64,000 nucleotides of DNA, taken from Chelatococcus sp. (lineage in GTDB: Bacteria > Pseudomonadota > Alphaproteobacteria > Rhizobiales > Beijerinckiaceae). Location: NCBI GenBank assembly GCA_003248805.1, contig QFQY01000001.1, positions 62,001 through 126,000 on the forward strand. Direction: 5' to 3'. The first letter of the stretch is position 1; every line of letters starts with the position of its first letter. Positions 40,548 through 48,631 of the stretch are shown one piece after another. Under the pieces are notes generated by a model. The model was not told where the DNA came from. It did not search any database and saw nothing but the letters and a program-made list of their open reading frames with translations. Position numbers and translations under genes: made by a program.

Positions 40548-41983
40548 TGCGGATCGCAGGCGAAGCCTTGAATGCGGCGGTCTTGGCCTACGACGAGGCC
40601 CGGCGCGCGGCGCATGGCCCGAATGAACCGGCGATGAGCGCCCGCAACCGCGAGACGATCGCCCCCATGATCGCCGCTGCGATTGCGGCCTACCGTGCGC
40701 GTCAGGGTGGCGACGTGCCGGCCGACGCGGTCCTGCGCGCCGCACTCGCGCCGCTGGTCAGGATCGCCGATGCCTTCGACGCGAACGAGCTTGACGACGA
40801 GGCACGCAAGTCGTGGGGCTTGAATGGGGAGTTCACGGCTTTGAGCCAGCGGACACCCGACGAAATCCAGCTCTACACCGGACGCGGCGGGCGCGAGCTG
40901 CTCACTCTGGCCGACTGCTTCGCTGCGCGCGGTGCCGTAAGGCTTTCGGATGACAGGCCGAGCCTCCCGGAGCCATCCTGCGCGGAAATGCTCGCGGAGG
41001 CCAAACGACTGGCGTCAGAGGTAGGCTATGTGGTTGTGCCCGACCCGATCCACGCGGACGGCGAGGTGCATGCGCCTGACCTCGTGATCCAGATGCAGCC
41101 GAGCCTTCATGCGCTCGGCTTCAAGGTCGTGCCGATCGTCGATCACCGCGCGCCCGGCCGGGAGGAGATCGGCGAGGCCATAGCTCAAGCGCTCGAAGCC
41201 GAACTCGGCGACGCCTACGACTGCCGGCGCGTGTGGGAGGCATGGCACGTCGGCACGATGAGCGAGGACGATTTCATACCCATCACCGATCGGCTCGGGG
41301 AGATCGCGAAGAGCGTCCGCGAGAAGATCGAGGCGATCCTCGCCACGTCGGCTGTTCAGCAGGACGACCTCACGGAGGAGTGGCGCCGCCTCGTGTTGCA
41401 ATTCGACCGCCATCGGATCGCTGCTCTCGCGCTTATTCGGGCCGCCGCCGCCGGCAAGGCCACCGCCGAGGACTGCGCCAGCTTCATCGCCCTTCCACCG
41501 CCGGACACCGTCGTCGCGGTGCAGCCGCCTTACTGGACCGTCTATCGGGAGGATCAGACGTTCTCGATCTCCGTCGTCTTCGAAGGCGGTCACCTTATGA
41601 TCCGCGCGAAGGGGCACGGCGAGCGCAACGGCTCCGGAGAGTTCGTTTTCCGGGACGATGACCTCGAATGGGGGACGGAATGGGAGCTTGTGGCATTCGA
41701 CTTTGCGACGGGCCGCGCGATCTCGACCCGGCCGGCGCCGCATACGGGTCATGGGACGAGGTCCGCGCCGCGCACGATGGGAGGGAGCCATTGTGATCGT
41801 AACCGTCACCGACGACGAAATGGCCTTGATGAGGATCGAGGTGGAGCGCTTCACGCGCTCCTTCCTAGACCGGGCGATAACACCGTCTGTCTCGGGGCAG
41901 TTCGAAGCCGGGATCAAGGCAATTGCGGAACGGTTCCACCCTTGCCTTGTTGCGATGGCCAGCTTCGTCGGCTCACACGCTGA
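40547..41983 (+). CDS. Hypothetical protein, 3' end probably frameshifted
   Basis: Reads open to 41983 (478 residues), but the last 80 residues are His/Arg/Gly-rich and overlap the next gene by 191 bases. In the -1 frame the same DNA reads DLDPAGAAYGSWDEVRAAHD and stops at 41794-41796, a GTGA overlap with the next GTG, just like other junctions here. The true product is probably about 416 residues, ending near 41796, with a frameshift around 41710-41725. TGATG overlap at the start. No family recognised. Confidence 0.55.
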   Translation: MRIAGEALNAAVLAYDEARRAAHGPNEPAMSARNRETIAPMIAAAIAAYRARQGGDVPADAVLRAALAPLVRIADAFDANELDDEARKSWGLNGEFTALSQRTPDEIQLYTGRGGRELLTLADCFAARGAVRLSDDRPSLPEPSCAEMLAEAKRLASEVGYVVVPDPIHADGEVHAPDLVIQMQPSLHALGFKVVPIVDHRAPGREEIGEAIAQALEAELGDAYDCRRVWEAWHVGTMSEDDFIPITDRLGEIAKSVREKIEAILATSAVQQDDLTEEWRRLVLQFDRHRIAALALIRAAAAGKATAEDCASFIALPPPDTVVAVQPPYWTVYREDQTFSISVVFEGGHLMIRAKGHGERNGSGEFVFRDDDLEWGTEWELVAFDFATGRAISTRPAPHTGHGTRSAPRTMGGSHCDRNRHRRRNGLDEDRGGALHALLPRPGDNTVCLGAVRSRDQGNCGTVPPLPCCDGQLRRLTR

Positions 41984-42164
41984 CCTGTTTGTGGGTTGGC
42001 CCGATGATCCTGAAATACCGGATTGGGCGAGCGACCGACTATTCGGTCCCCGACCCGTCAAGCCGCCGTTCTTCTCGGATGAGGCCCATCAGGACGCGGT
42101 TGAGAAGTGGTCGGTGCGGCGTGACCAGACCATCGCGGACATCCTTGCGGGGCGGATGCGGTGA
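41793..42164 (+). CDS. Hypothetical protein
   Basis: 123 residues from GTG. TDDEMALMRIEVERFTRSFL and a C-terminal DAVEKWSVRRDQTIADILAG helix. GTGA overlap with the next gene. No family recognised. Confidence 0.6.
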   Translation: MIVTVTDDEMALMRIEVERFTRSFLDRAITPSVSGQFEAGIKAIAERFHPCLVAMASFVGSHADLFVGWPDDPEIPDWASDRLFGPRPVKPPFFSDEAHQDAVEKWSVRRDQTIADILAGRMR

Positions 42165-42451
42165 CAGCACCCGCCGCATTCCTCATTCTCGAAGCCGATC
42201 GGCGTGTAGCCGGGAGTTGCACTCACGTCGCGCTGCCGGTTCCGGAGGTCACGCTCTCGCTCGCGCGGCAGATCAAGGCGCACGCGATCTATGGCCTCCG
42301 CGATCTCACGCCGGCCCGCTTCCGGTTCGCGGCGCTCCGCCGGCCTGCCGACATGCTCGGTTGGGCCGAGCGGCGCGGCGCCCGCATCGCGGTTGAAGCG
42401 GTGTCGGCCGGCGGCCTCGCTGCCGAGCCCTCGCCGAGGTGGCGCCTCTAG
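42161..42451 (+). CDS. Hypothetical protein
   Basis: 96 residues from GTG. FLILEADRRVAGSCTHVALP, then VTLSLARQIKAHAIYGLRDL. No family recognised. Confidence 0.55.
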   Translation: MTAPAAFLILEADRRVAGSCTHVALPVPEVTLSLARQIKAHAIYGLRDLTPARFRFAALRRPADMLGWAERRGARIAVEAVSAGGLAAEPSPRWRL

Positions 42452-42453
42452 GC

Positions 42454-42792
42454 ATGGCCGAGCGTATCGAGCTGCTCCTTCGGGTTCGTCACCACCCCTA
42501 TGACCGAGAGGGCGAGGAGCCGACGCACTTCTCGATCATCTGCGAAGAGACCACGGTCGGAACGATCTACCTCCGGACCAACCTCGCAGGCGATGACGTG
42601 CCTTGGTTTTGGGCGATCAACATGAACCTGACGCCGTCGCGGATCGTGCCGATGAGCGGCAGAGAGGCGACGCGCGAAGCTGCGATGCGCGCGTTCCGCC
42701 GCTCATTCGAGGTGTTCCGGAATGAGATGGGCGCCGAGGGTTGGGCGCAGCATATCGAGCACATCCGATGGCTGCGCGCGCGAGGCGGCTAG
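42454..42792 (+). CDS. Hypothetical protein, last early gene
   Basis: 112 residues. Mixed fold (IELLLRVRHHPYDREGEEPT, WFWAINMNLTPSRIVPMS). Its stop overlaps by 4 bases the stop of the leftward exported-protein gene, so the two are convergent. No family recognised. Confidence 0.6.
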   Translation: MAERIELLLRVRHHPYDREGEEPTHFSIICEETTVGTIYLRTNLAGDDVPWFWAINMNLTPSRIVPMSGREATREAAMRAFRRSFEVFRNEMGAEGWAQHIEHIRWLRARGG

Positions 42793-43460
42793 CGCCCGAC
42801 CGGCTTGATCAGCTCGACGTCATTCGAGGTCAGGACGATCCGCTTCAAGATGCCGTTCGGCTGATCCTCGCCAAACTCGCTATACCTGAACCGCACCGTG
42901 GCCCGGCACTTTCGCGACAGGGCCTCCTCCTCCGTCTCGCATTGGCTGCTGAAGAACGATGCCTCGACCGATCGGATGTCCGTGGCGAAGAGCGTCACGT
43001 TGGTCCCGGTGAGTATCCGGACATCGTCACTCGCGACCCAATAGACATTCACGTTCGTGAACTCGATGTCGCGGCCCTGCCACTTCGCGGGGGTGTTGCG
43101 AACGTCGTTCGGACTGACCCGCTTGAACGAGCGGCCGGCGCTGGTCGGCTTGGCGACGTCGCGCCAAATCAGGAAGGCGATGGTCTTGCCATCGGCGTTC
43201 TTGCCGAGCCCTCCCTTGATCTCGGGGGTGAGGTCTTCTGCGTTGGTCGCCTCGATCGTCGTCCAGGCCGGAACAGGCTGGCAGGTCGAGCCCATATCGA
43301 GCGGGGCGTTCTTCAGCTTGCGCTCGATCATCGCGACCATCTCGATCGGGTCGGTGCAGATGATCCCGCCCTTCGAGCCCGCCGTGACCTTCTCAGCCAT
43401 GGCGCCGCTGCCCGTCGACAGCAGAGCCAGCGCGGCAACCGCCGCAACTCCGAACCTCAT
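42789..43460 (-). CDS. Exported protein of unknown function (candidate lysogeny gene)
   Basis: 223 residues. Start at 43460 has an ideal GGAGGACTTG. Signal peptide 1-22 ending AMA before EKVTAG. The mature protein has four cysteines (GIICTD, GSTCQP, SSQCET, SRKCRA) that could form two disulfides, so it should be periplasmic. It stands alone on the opposite strand between early and late blocks, the usual place of a moron expressed from its own promoter in the lysogen. Confidence 0.75.
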   Translation of the reverse strand: MRFGVAAVAALALLSTGSGAMAEKVTAGSKGGIICTDPIEMVAMIERKLKNAPLDMGSTCQPVPAWTTIEATNAEDLTPEIKGGLGKNADGKTIAFLIWRDVAKPTSAGRSFKRVSPNDVRNTPAKWQGRDIEFTNVNVYWVASDDVRILTGTNVTLFATDIRSVEASFFSSQCETEEEALSRKCRATVRFRYSEFGEDQPNGILKRIVLTSNDVELIKPVGR

Positions 43461-43524
43461 CAAGTCCTCCCCAAGGTTGCGCTCCGAGCGAAGCCCGTAT
43501 CGCAGCGGAAGGCAAGAGGCCCCG

Positions 43525-43816
43525 CGTATCATCGAAAACGCATTTGTTGCGTGGTCGGCGCGGTTTGTATCATCGCTAAGGGGAAATGTGTCACGTCAGA
43601 CGCCAAACGTATCATGATCGCGGCCAAACGTATCATTGCACGCCTCACCGGCAGGGCGCGGCCTGATTTGGGGTGATTTGGGGTGATGCGCTCGCTCCCG
43701 GTCATCGCCCCGAAAAATGGGCCGCGTATCATGATTTCGGTCGAACGTATCATCGGGAGGGCACTTCGTATCATCCCCGGCGCCGAACGTATCACCGCAG
43801 GGCCGAAACGTATCAT
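43525..43816. repeat. Iteron array, CGTATCAT with 21-bp period
   Basis: Copies start at 43525, 43566 (TGTATCAT), 43608, 43629, 43725, 43746, 43767, 43788 (CGTATCAC) and 43809. Five in a row (43725-43809) and one pair (43608/43629) are exactly 21 bp apart, and 43566 to 43608 is 42 bp. The flank is often (G)AAACGTATCATC. Same-face spacing of two helical turns is typical of replication-initiator iterons or of a cooperative regulator array. It lies upstream of the exported-protein gene. Confidence 0.85.
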
Positions 43817-43850
43817 CGCAGGGGTGATGCGCTCGCCTCTCGTCACCGCC
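43680..43850. repeat. 30-bp direct repeat inside the iteron region
   Basis: GGGGTGATGCGCTCGC begins at 43680 and again at 43821, with similarity continuing to about 30 bases (first copy 43680-43709, second 43821-43850). The two copies bracket the run of five iterons. Before the first copy GATTTGGGGT is also doubled. Confidence 0.7.
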
Positions 43851-43860
43851 TCGGGTCGAA

Positions 43861-44200
43861 ACCCTGTCAAGACAAATCGGATTTTTCCCAACTAAATTTT
43901 CGGGAATTCCACACACCGTCCAACCTGCTGAAATCGTGCCCGATTTTCCGCAACCGCACCCTCGCCCTCGGTGCGCCGAACCGCTCCGGCCGGCCCTGGC
44001 CCGGTTGACGATTGAGCCAAAAATCGGCCAAAACCTTGCGCAGACATCGTCCCCCACTATGACAAACAGGCGCTGAGCCCCAACGCGCTCCGTTAACGGG
44101 CACCGGGGCTGACAAGGCGGGCGGCCTCCGGGCCGACCCGCCGCAGCTCAGACCCTCACCGAACACCAAACGTCTTTTTCCAAACTCTACGCACGCGACC
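43861..44200. other. Noncoding stretch with strong hairpins before the candidate RNA
   Basis: No credible gene. AGCCCC 44076-44081 pairs with GGGGCT 44105-44110. A long stem at 44116-44142 pairs GGCGGG with CCCGCC and inner CGGCC with GGCCG around a 4-base loop; it has no U-tract but could end early transcription or belong to the RNA. TTGACG at 44005-44010 is a possible -35. TTTCCAAA at 44177-44184 is one more copy of the operator box. Confidence 0.5.
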
Positions 44201-44830
44201 AAAACTCGCGTTCGGGAGAGCCACGAGAGCTTCGGCTCGAAGCCCCGTGCCGCATCACTCGGGGGAGCTGATGCGATGTCGCGAAACAGTGGCAGTGAAT
44301 ACCGAAGACCTCCCCGATCGAAACAGTCTCGATCAGGTCAGGTGGCTCTTGGAGTAAGAGCCCCATCGATCCGCCGAAGGGGATAGGCGGATCATTCATG
44401 CAAAGAGGGGGGCAGGTCCGCCGGCACTGGCCGGCTGCTCACTTGGCACAAGGGCGGGCTCACCCTGCCCCCCGACATGGAAGGCGAGCGACCGGAGGGC
44501 CAAGCGTCCGGAAGCAATCGAGCGATGCAAGGCGGTCGCGCTCGTAGCCAGTCGAACCCGAGCCAAACGAGCCCGCTGTAAGGCGTCGGGGCGAAACGAC
44601 GCAGGGCCGCCGCAAGCGGCCACGACCAATTCCCGAAACGGGATATCCCGCTTCGACATTCCGCATCCGCAAGGAGCGCGGACGCTCGGCTCAGACCCGA
44701 GCATTCCCCCGGCCCTCACGGGATAGCCATTGCGAAGCGCGTCACGAGACGCCGCCGGACGATCCATTCCAATTCTCGGCAGTCCGAAGACTGACAAGAG
44801 CGCTCTCACTCAACGACGCAGCGCTACCGG
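44200..44830 (+). ncRNA. Candidate large structured RNA
   Basis: About 630 bases without a plausible gene but with some 15 local hairpins. Examples: GAGC-TTCG-GCTC 44227-44238; CGCATCA/TGATGCG 44251-44275; GACCT+GATCGA/TCGATC+AGGTC 44307-44339; GGCTCTT/AAGAGCC 44344-44362; GATCCGCC/GGCGGATC 44368-44393; a 10-bp stem 44407-44416 with 44464-44473 enclosing GCCGGC/GCCGGC; GCGTCG/CGACGC 44583-44602; GGCCGC/GCGGCC 44605-44621; TCCCG-AAA-CGGGA 44631-44643; GCTCGG/CCGAGC 44684-44702; CAGTC-CGAA-GACTG 44780-44793. Strand assumed from late genes. Ends are guesses. Confidence 0.65.
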
Positions 44831-44867
44831 GTCGATCAGACGGCCGAGATGCCATCGGGAAGCAGCG

Positions 44868-45062
44868 ATGATCACGATGATCAAGACGCAGAACATGGGC
44901 AAATCGACCGCCCTTGCCGCCGGCCTCCTCCTGCTCGCGCTGCATCCCCAACCCGGCCTCATCCCCGTGCCGCCCGCAGTTCCCGGCCGATACGAGGACG
45001 AGGCCGAGCCGTTCAACCGCCACACCCGGCGCAGAGCGGTGAAGCTCAAGCGGAGCGCGTGA
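44868..45062 (+). CDS. Small protein with hydrophobic segment, first late gene
   Basis: 64 residues. A hydrophobic stretch (STALAAGLLLLALHPQPGLI) then a basic tail (NRHTRRRAVKLKRSA). GGGAAG upstream. TGATG overlap with the next gene. It follows the candidate RNA directly. Function unknown. Confidence 0.6.
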   Translation: MITMIKTQNMGKSTALAAGLLLLALHPQPGLIPVPPAVPGRYEDEAEPFNRHTRRRAVKLKRSA

Positions 45063-45589
45063 TGCGTCTGGAAATCAGCGCAGGCGATGACGTCCTGAAG
45101 CGTTTCGGCAACCGCCTCGCGGCGGCGGCCGAACGCGCACCGACAGCTATGGCCCGCGCGCTCAACCACGAGAGCGACAAGGCCCGCACGCAGATCAAGC
45201 GCTCCCTCGCGCAGATCACCGGGATCAAGCCGTCCATGATCTCGGTCGGCTTCTCGACCAGACGCGCCACCGCATCAAACCTGACCTACGAGTTCAGGCA
45301 GCGCGGCAGCGAAACGAACCTCAACCTCTTCCGAGCCAGACAGGGAGCACGAGGCGTATCCGCTGCACCGTGGAACGTGCGCCGCGTCTTCCCCGGCACC
45401 TTCATGGTCCCGGCCTATGGGAACAAGGTCTACGAGCGCAGCGGTGACAAGCGCTTCCCCCTCTCCCCGCTCTATGGCCCCAACCTCGCCCGCGAGATCG
45501 TCAAGGGAGAGCCGAGAGCAGCGTTCGAAGCCATCCCGCTGCGCCTCGCCGCACGCGTCGCGCACGAGCTGGACTTCATGGGCCTCTGA
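45062..45589 (+). CDS. Minor tail protein Z-like
   Basis: 175 residues. NHESDKARTQIKRSLAQITG, SVGFSTRRATASNLTYEFRQ and the final LYGPNLAREIVKG match the prophage minor tail protein Z (lambda gpZ) pattern, a tail terminator-type factor. It sits upstream of the terminase rather than in the tail cluster, which is unusual. Confidence 0.7.
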   Translation: MRLEISAGDDVLKRFGNRLAAAAERAPTAMARALNHESDKARTQIKRSLAQITGIKPSMISVGFSTRRATASNLTYEFRQRGSETNLNLFRARQGARGVSAAPWNVRRVFPGTFMVPAYGNKVYERSGDKRFPLSPLYGPNLAREIVKGEPRAAFEAIPLRLAARVAHELDFMGL

Positions 45590-45928
45590 CCCGACCTGCC
45601 CCGCCGGCACCGCACCCCGACAACACCGCCCGACCTGTGCCGCAGCACTGCGTCGTACCGGAAGCCCACAGCGCGCCGCACACGGGCGCGCGCTGCGACG
45701 GCTACCTGTGCCGCTGCCACGTCGCCCGAGGCCTGCCAGCGGCCAGCCCTGCGGCTCGGCGCCGCCAGCGAGGCAGGGGGAAAAGGTACTTCCGAGGGGC
45801 GGGGGTGGGGTGCGGGTCTCGCTGCCCCGGCTTTTGAGCATATTTCGGTTCTCGTGTTTTCGACTTTGATTGCATCCGGCAAGGCGCGTCGAAAATGGCC
45901 CCAAATGCTTCAATTCATGGGCATTTCG
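45590..45928. other. Noncoding region before the terminase, G-quadruplex motif
   Basis: No firm gene. A GTG frame at 45637-45837 (66 residues, CVVPEAHSAPHTGARCDGYL then CRCH) is possible but weak. GGGG-C-GGGGG-T-GGGG-TGC-GGG at 45796-45815 is a textbook four-run quadruplex motif. In lambda the packaging site cos lies directly before the small terminase gene, so this stretch is where a cos or pac site would be expected. Confidence 0.5.
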
Positions 45929-46423
45929 ATGCAAAAAGTCGCTGAAAACGAGACGATCGGCCTTGAGCGTCTCGCCACGCTCCTGATGCTCTCGAAGGAG
46001 CGCGTCCGGCAGCTCGTGAAGGATGGCCATATCCCGAAGGGCCAGCGGAACACCTACTCGATCATCAAGGCCGTGCAGGGCTACATCGCCTTCCTCAAAG
46101 ACGAGGAGCGCCGCACCAGCAAGGCGCAAGCCGAGAGCGGCCTCAAGGCATCGCGGCAAGCCGAGATCGACATGCGGATCGCCGAGCGTCGCCGCGATCT
46201 GATCGAGACCAAAGAAGCCGACCTGATCATGCAAAAGCTGGTCGGGGTCATCAACACGGAGATGAACGGCTTCGCCGCCCGTGTCACGCGCGACGTCCCC
46301 CTGAGGCGCGAGATCGAGAAAAATCTTGATGAAGCCTTCGAGCGGATCGACGGAGCGCTCGCCGCAGGGCGACGCTCTCTTGCAACGGGCGAGGATATCG
46401 CTCCGCAGGACACCGAGGACTGA
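45929..46423 (+). CDS. Terminase small subunit (Nu1-like)
   Basis: 164 residues. Winged-helix start IGLERLATLLMLSKERVRQL, VKDGHIPKGQRN, like lambda gpNu1, which recognises the packaging site. A helical linker follows (EIDMRIAERRRDLIETKEAD) with a C-terminal part that would bind the large subunit. The start is uncertain: in-frame ATGs at 45905 and 45917 and a GTG at 45854 exist, and none has a clear ribosome site. Confidence 0.82.
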   Translation: MQKVAENETIGLERLATLLMLSKERVRQLVKDGHIPKGQRNTYSIIKAVQGYIAFLKDEERRTSKAQAESGLKASRQAEIDMRIAERRRDLIETKEADLIMQKLVGVINTEMNGFAARVTRDVPLRREIEKNLDEAFERIDGALAAGRRSLATGEDIAPQDTED

Positions 46424-48383
46424 GCCGCATCTTTGGGGCAAGGAGAACCGGGTCTACCCCCCCCACGCCGGCCGGCCGGGCAAGCGCGACCCGTTCCTGA
46501 CGCCCTATACGATCGACTTTTCGCGGTCGGTCGCAACAGGTCTGCATCCGCGCGTCGTGCTGGTGATGCAGTCGCAGGGCGGGAAGAGCGAGGCGCTGCT
46601 CGATATCATCGGCGAGCGTCTCGATAACGCGCCCGCCCCGATCCTCTACCTCGGCCCGTCGAAGCAGTTCCTCACCGAGCAGTGGGAGCCGCGCGTGATG
46701 GACCTGCTCGACGAGGCGAAGACCCTCAAGAAGAAGGTCTCGCGCGGCAAGGGCATGACCAAGACCCGCAAGGTCATCGCGGGCGTCGCGCTCCGCCTGG
46801 CTCACGGCGGCTCCTCAACCGCGCTGAAATCCGACCCGGCCTCGCTCGGCATCACCGACGAGGCCGACGAGCTGCTCGCCAACGTCAAAGGCGCGGGCGA
46901 CCCGATCACGCTGCTCGATCGACGCGGCGAGACGGTCCCCGACTTCGTTCACGCGATTGTCTCGACGCCCTCCGAAGGGATCGTTCAGGTGGAGCGTTGC
47001 GAGAAAAGCGGTCTCGATTTTTGGGCCGTCGCCGACGCTGACGAGATCAAGTCGAAGATTTGGTCGCTCTGGCAAAGCGGGACGCGGCATCACTGGACAT
47101 GGCGATGCCCGAGCTGCGGGGAGCGCTTCATCCCGCGCTTCGAGTGCCTCGAAATCCCGGACATCAAGCGGACTACAGCAGCCCGTGCGAAAGTCGAGGC
47201 TCACCTCGTCTGCCCGCGCAACGGCTGCCTCCTTCATGATGACGTGGAGGGTGTGCTTCGCCAGGAACTGAACCGGACCGGCGTGTTCGCGGCGCCGGGG
47301 CAGTGGTTCGACGAGAACGACGAGCTGCAAGGCGCGCCGGAGGCATCTGAGACCGTCTCGTATTGGGTCTCCGGCCTGGCCTCGCCGTTCCGCTCGTGGG
47401 GCGAGCGCGCCGCTGCCTACGTCGCGGCTATCCGCTCCGGCAATGAGCAGGAGGTCAAGGGCGTCCTCAACGGCGCTTTCGGCGAGCTATGGTCGCCTCA
47501 GGGCGGCGACGTGCCGGAGTGGGAGGAGCTGCAAAAGACGATCGTCCTGCCGTATCCCTCGATGCGGCGCCCGGTCGGCGCGCTGTACCTCACGGGCGGC
47601 GTGGACGTGCAGAAGATGCGTCTCGTCTACGTCGTTCGCGCGTGGGGCTACAGCGCCGAGAGCTGGCTCGTGGAGAAGGGCGAGATTTGGGGCGATACGT
47701 CGCAAGACGATGTGTGGAACCGTCTCTCGGCAGAGGTGATCGAGCGCGAGTGGGACGGAATGCCCCTAAAGCGCGTGTTCATCGACGCAGGCTTTCGGCC
47801 CGGCAAGAAGGAAATGGTGCCGGATCACAAGGTCTACGAGTTCTGCCGGCGCAACGCTCGCATCTGCTTCGCGACAAAGGGTTTCGACCGCCGTCCCGAG
47901 CCCGTTTCGGTCAAGCGGATCGACGTCAACCCGAAGGGCGCTAAATCGAAGTTCGGTCTCGACCTCGTCCGCATCGACACCGACTTCACCAAGTCATGGG
48001 TCCACGCCCGGTTGCGTTGGCCCGACGACCAGCCTGGCGGCTGGCACGTCTACGAGGAGATTGAGGAGAGCTATCTCCGGCAGATCGTCTCGGAGGCGCG
48101 CATCCTCAAGCCGGGCGGCGGGTTTGCGTGGATCGCGAAGCATCGCGAGAACCACTTTCTCGACTGCGAGGCGATGGCATTCGCTGCCGCCTTCATGCTC
48201 GGCGTCCTTCGCCTCTTCGCGCCGAAGCGCAGAGAGCGGAGGCCTGACGAGCCGAAACGCGACACCATCCGGGGCGCGATCGAGCCGGCCGCCGCAGTGC
48301 GGGCCGAGCGTCCGCCCTCTCCCCCGACAGCCAAGCCGGCAGCGAAGCCTAAGCGAAAGGCCTTCGTATCGAGCTACATGTGA
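46329..48383 (+). CDS. Terminase large subunit, GpA family
   Basis: 684 residues from this ATG. It packages DNA into the prohead. Deviant Walker A MQSQGGKSE near 80, Walker B GITDEADE near 174, a zinc-knuckle-like CPSC...CPRNGC near 257-298, then the nuclease part with GVDVQ, FIDAGFRPG and HFLDCE. It overlaps the small subunit by 95 bases from this start; TTG at 46380 is a plausible alternative. Basic C-terminus. Confidence 0.9.
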   Translation: MKPSSGSTERSPQGDALLQRARISLRRTPRTEPHLWGKENRVYPPHAGRPGKRDPFLTPYTIDFSRSVATGLHPRVVLVMQSQGGKSEALLDIIGERLDNAPAPILYLGPSKQFLTEQWEPRVMDLLDEAKTLKKKVSRGKGMTKTRKVIAGVALRLAHGGSSTALKSDPASLGITDEADELLANVKGAGDPITLLDRRGETVPDFVHAIVSTPSEGIVQVERCEKSGLDFWAVADADEIKSKIWSLWQSGTRHHWTWRCPSCGERFIPRFECLEIPDIKRTTAARAKVEAHLVCPRNGCLLHDDVEGVLRQELNRTGVFAAPGQWFDENDELQGAPEASETVSYWVSGLASPFRSWGERAAAYVAAIRSGNEQEVKGVLNGAFGELWSPQGGDVPEWEELQKTIVLPYPSMRRPVGALYLTGGVDVQKMRLVYVVRAWGYSAESWLVEKGEIWGDTSQDDVWNRLSAEVIEREWDGMPLKRVFIDAGFRPGKKEMVPDHKVYEFCRRNARICFATKGFDRRPEPVSVKRIDVNPKGAKSKFGLDLVRIDTDFTKSWVHARLRWPDDQPGGWHVYEEIEESYLRQIVSEARILKPGGGFAWIAKHRENHFLDCEAMAFAAAFMLGVLRLFAPKRRERRPDEPKRDTIRGAIEPAAAVRAERPPSPPTAKPAAKPKRKAFVSSYM

Positions 48384-48409
48384 CCGCCTCGCGCGGCAGA
48401 GGAGAAGCC

Positions 48410-48628
48410 GTGGCAACGCGAGAGGAGATCATTGCTCAAATCGCCGATCTCCGTGAGGTCCGTGCGAGCGGGATCAAGCGGACCAAGCGCGATAGCCGCG
48501 AGGTCGAGTATCGGACCGATGCCGACCTTGCTCGCGCAATCACCGCCCTCGAAGGCCAGCTCACCGAGATCGACAATGGGCGTCGGCGTCGTCGCGTGTT
48601 TACGACGAGCACGAGCAAGGGGCTCTGA
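48410..48628 (+). CDS. Head-tail joining protein (gpW family)
   Basis: 72 residues from GTG with GAGGAG upstream. REEIIAQIADLREVRASGIK, REVEYRTDADLARAITALEG matches lambda gpW, which stabilises packaged DNA and prepares the portal for tail joining. Its place between terminase and portal is that of lambda W. Confidence 0.82.
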   Translation: MATREEIIAQIADLREVRASGIKRTKRDSREVEYRTDADLARAITALEGQLTEIDNGRRRRRVFTTSTSKGL

Positions 48629-48631
48629 TCG

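Noticed and set aside
43525..43816. CRISPR array
   Set aside because: Repeats are only about 8-12 bases with a 21-bp period; no spacer-sized gaps and no cas genes.
43529..44057. Minus-strand frames over the iterons with repeated MIR or DDTF units
   Set aside because: The repeats in the protein simply reflect the 21-bp DNA repeats; no ribosome site or coding character.
44396..44809. 137-residue minus-strand frame over the candidate RNA
   Set aside because: Low-complexity Ala/Arg/Pro composition, no ribosome site, lies across hairpins and matches no family.
44200..44830. Group I or II intron, RNase P RNA or tmRNA
   Set aside because: None of their conserved core sequences (domain V, P/Q/R/S elements, P4 or tRNA-like ends) was recognised, and no split gene surrounds the region.
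45637..45837. 66-residue Cys/His frame before the terminase
   Set aside because: Only a GTG start without a ribosome site; the 3' part runs through the G-rich tract. Left as a remark in the noncoding entry.
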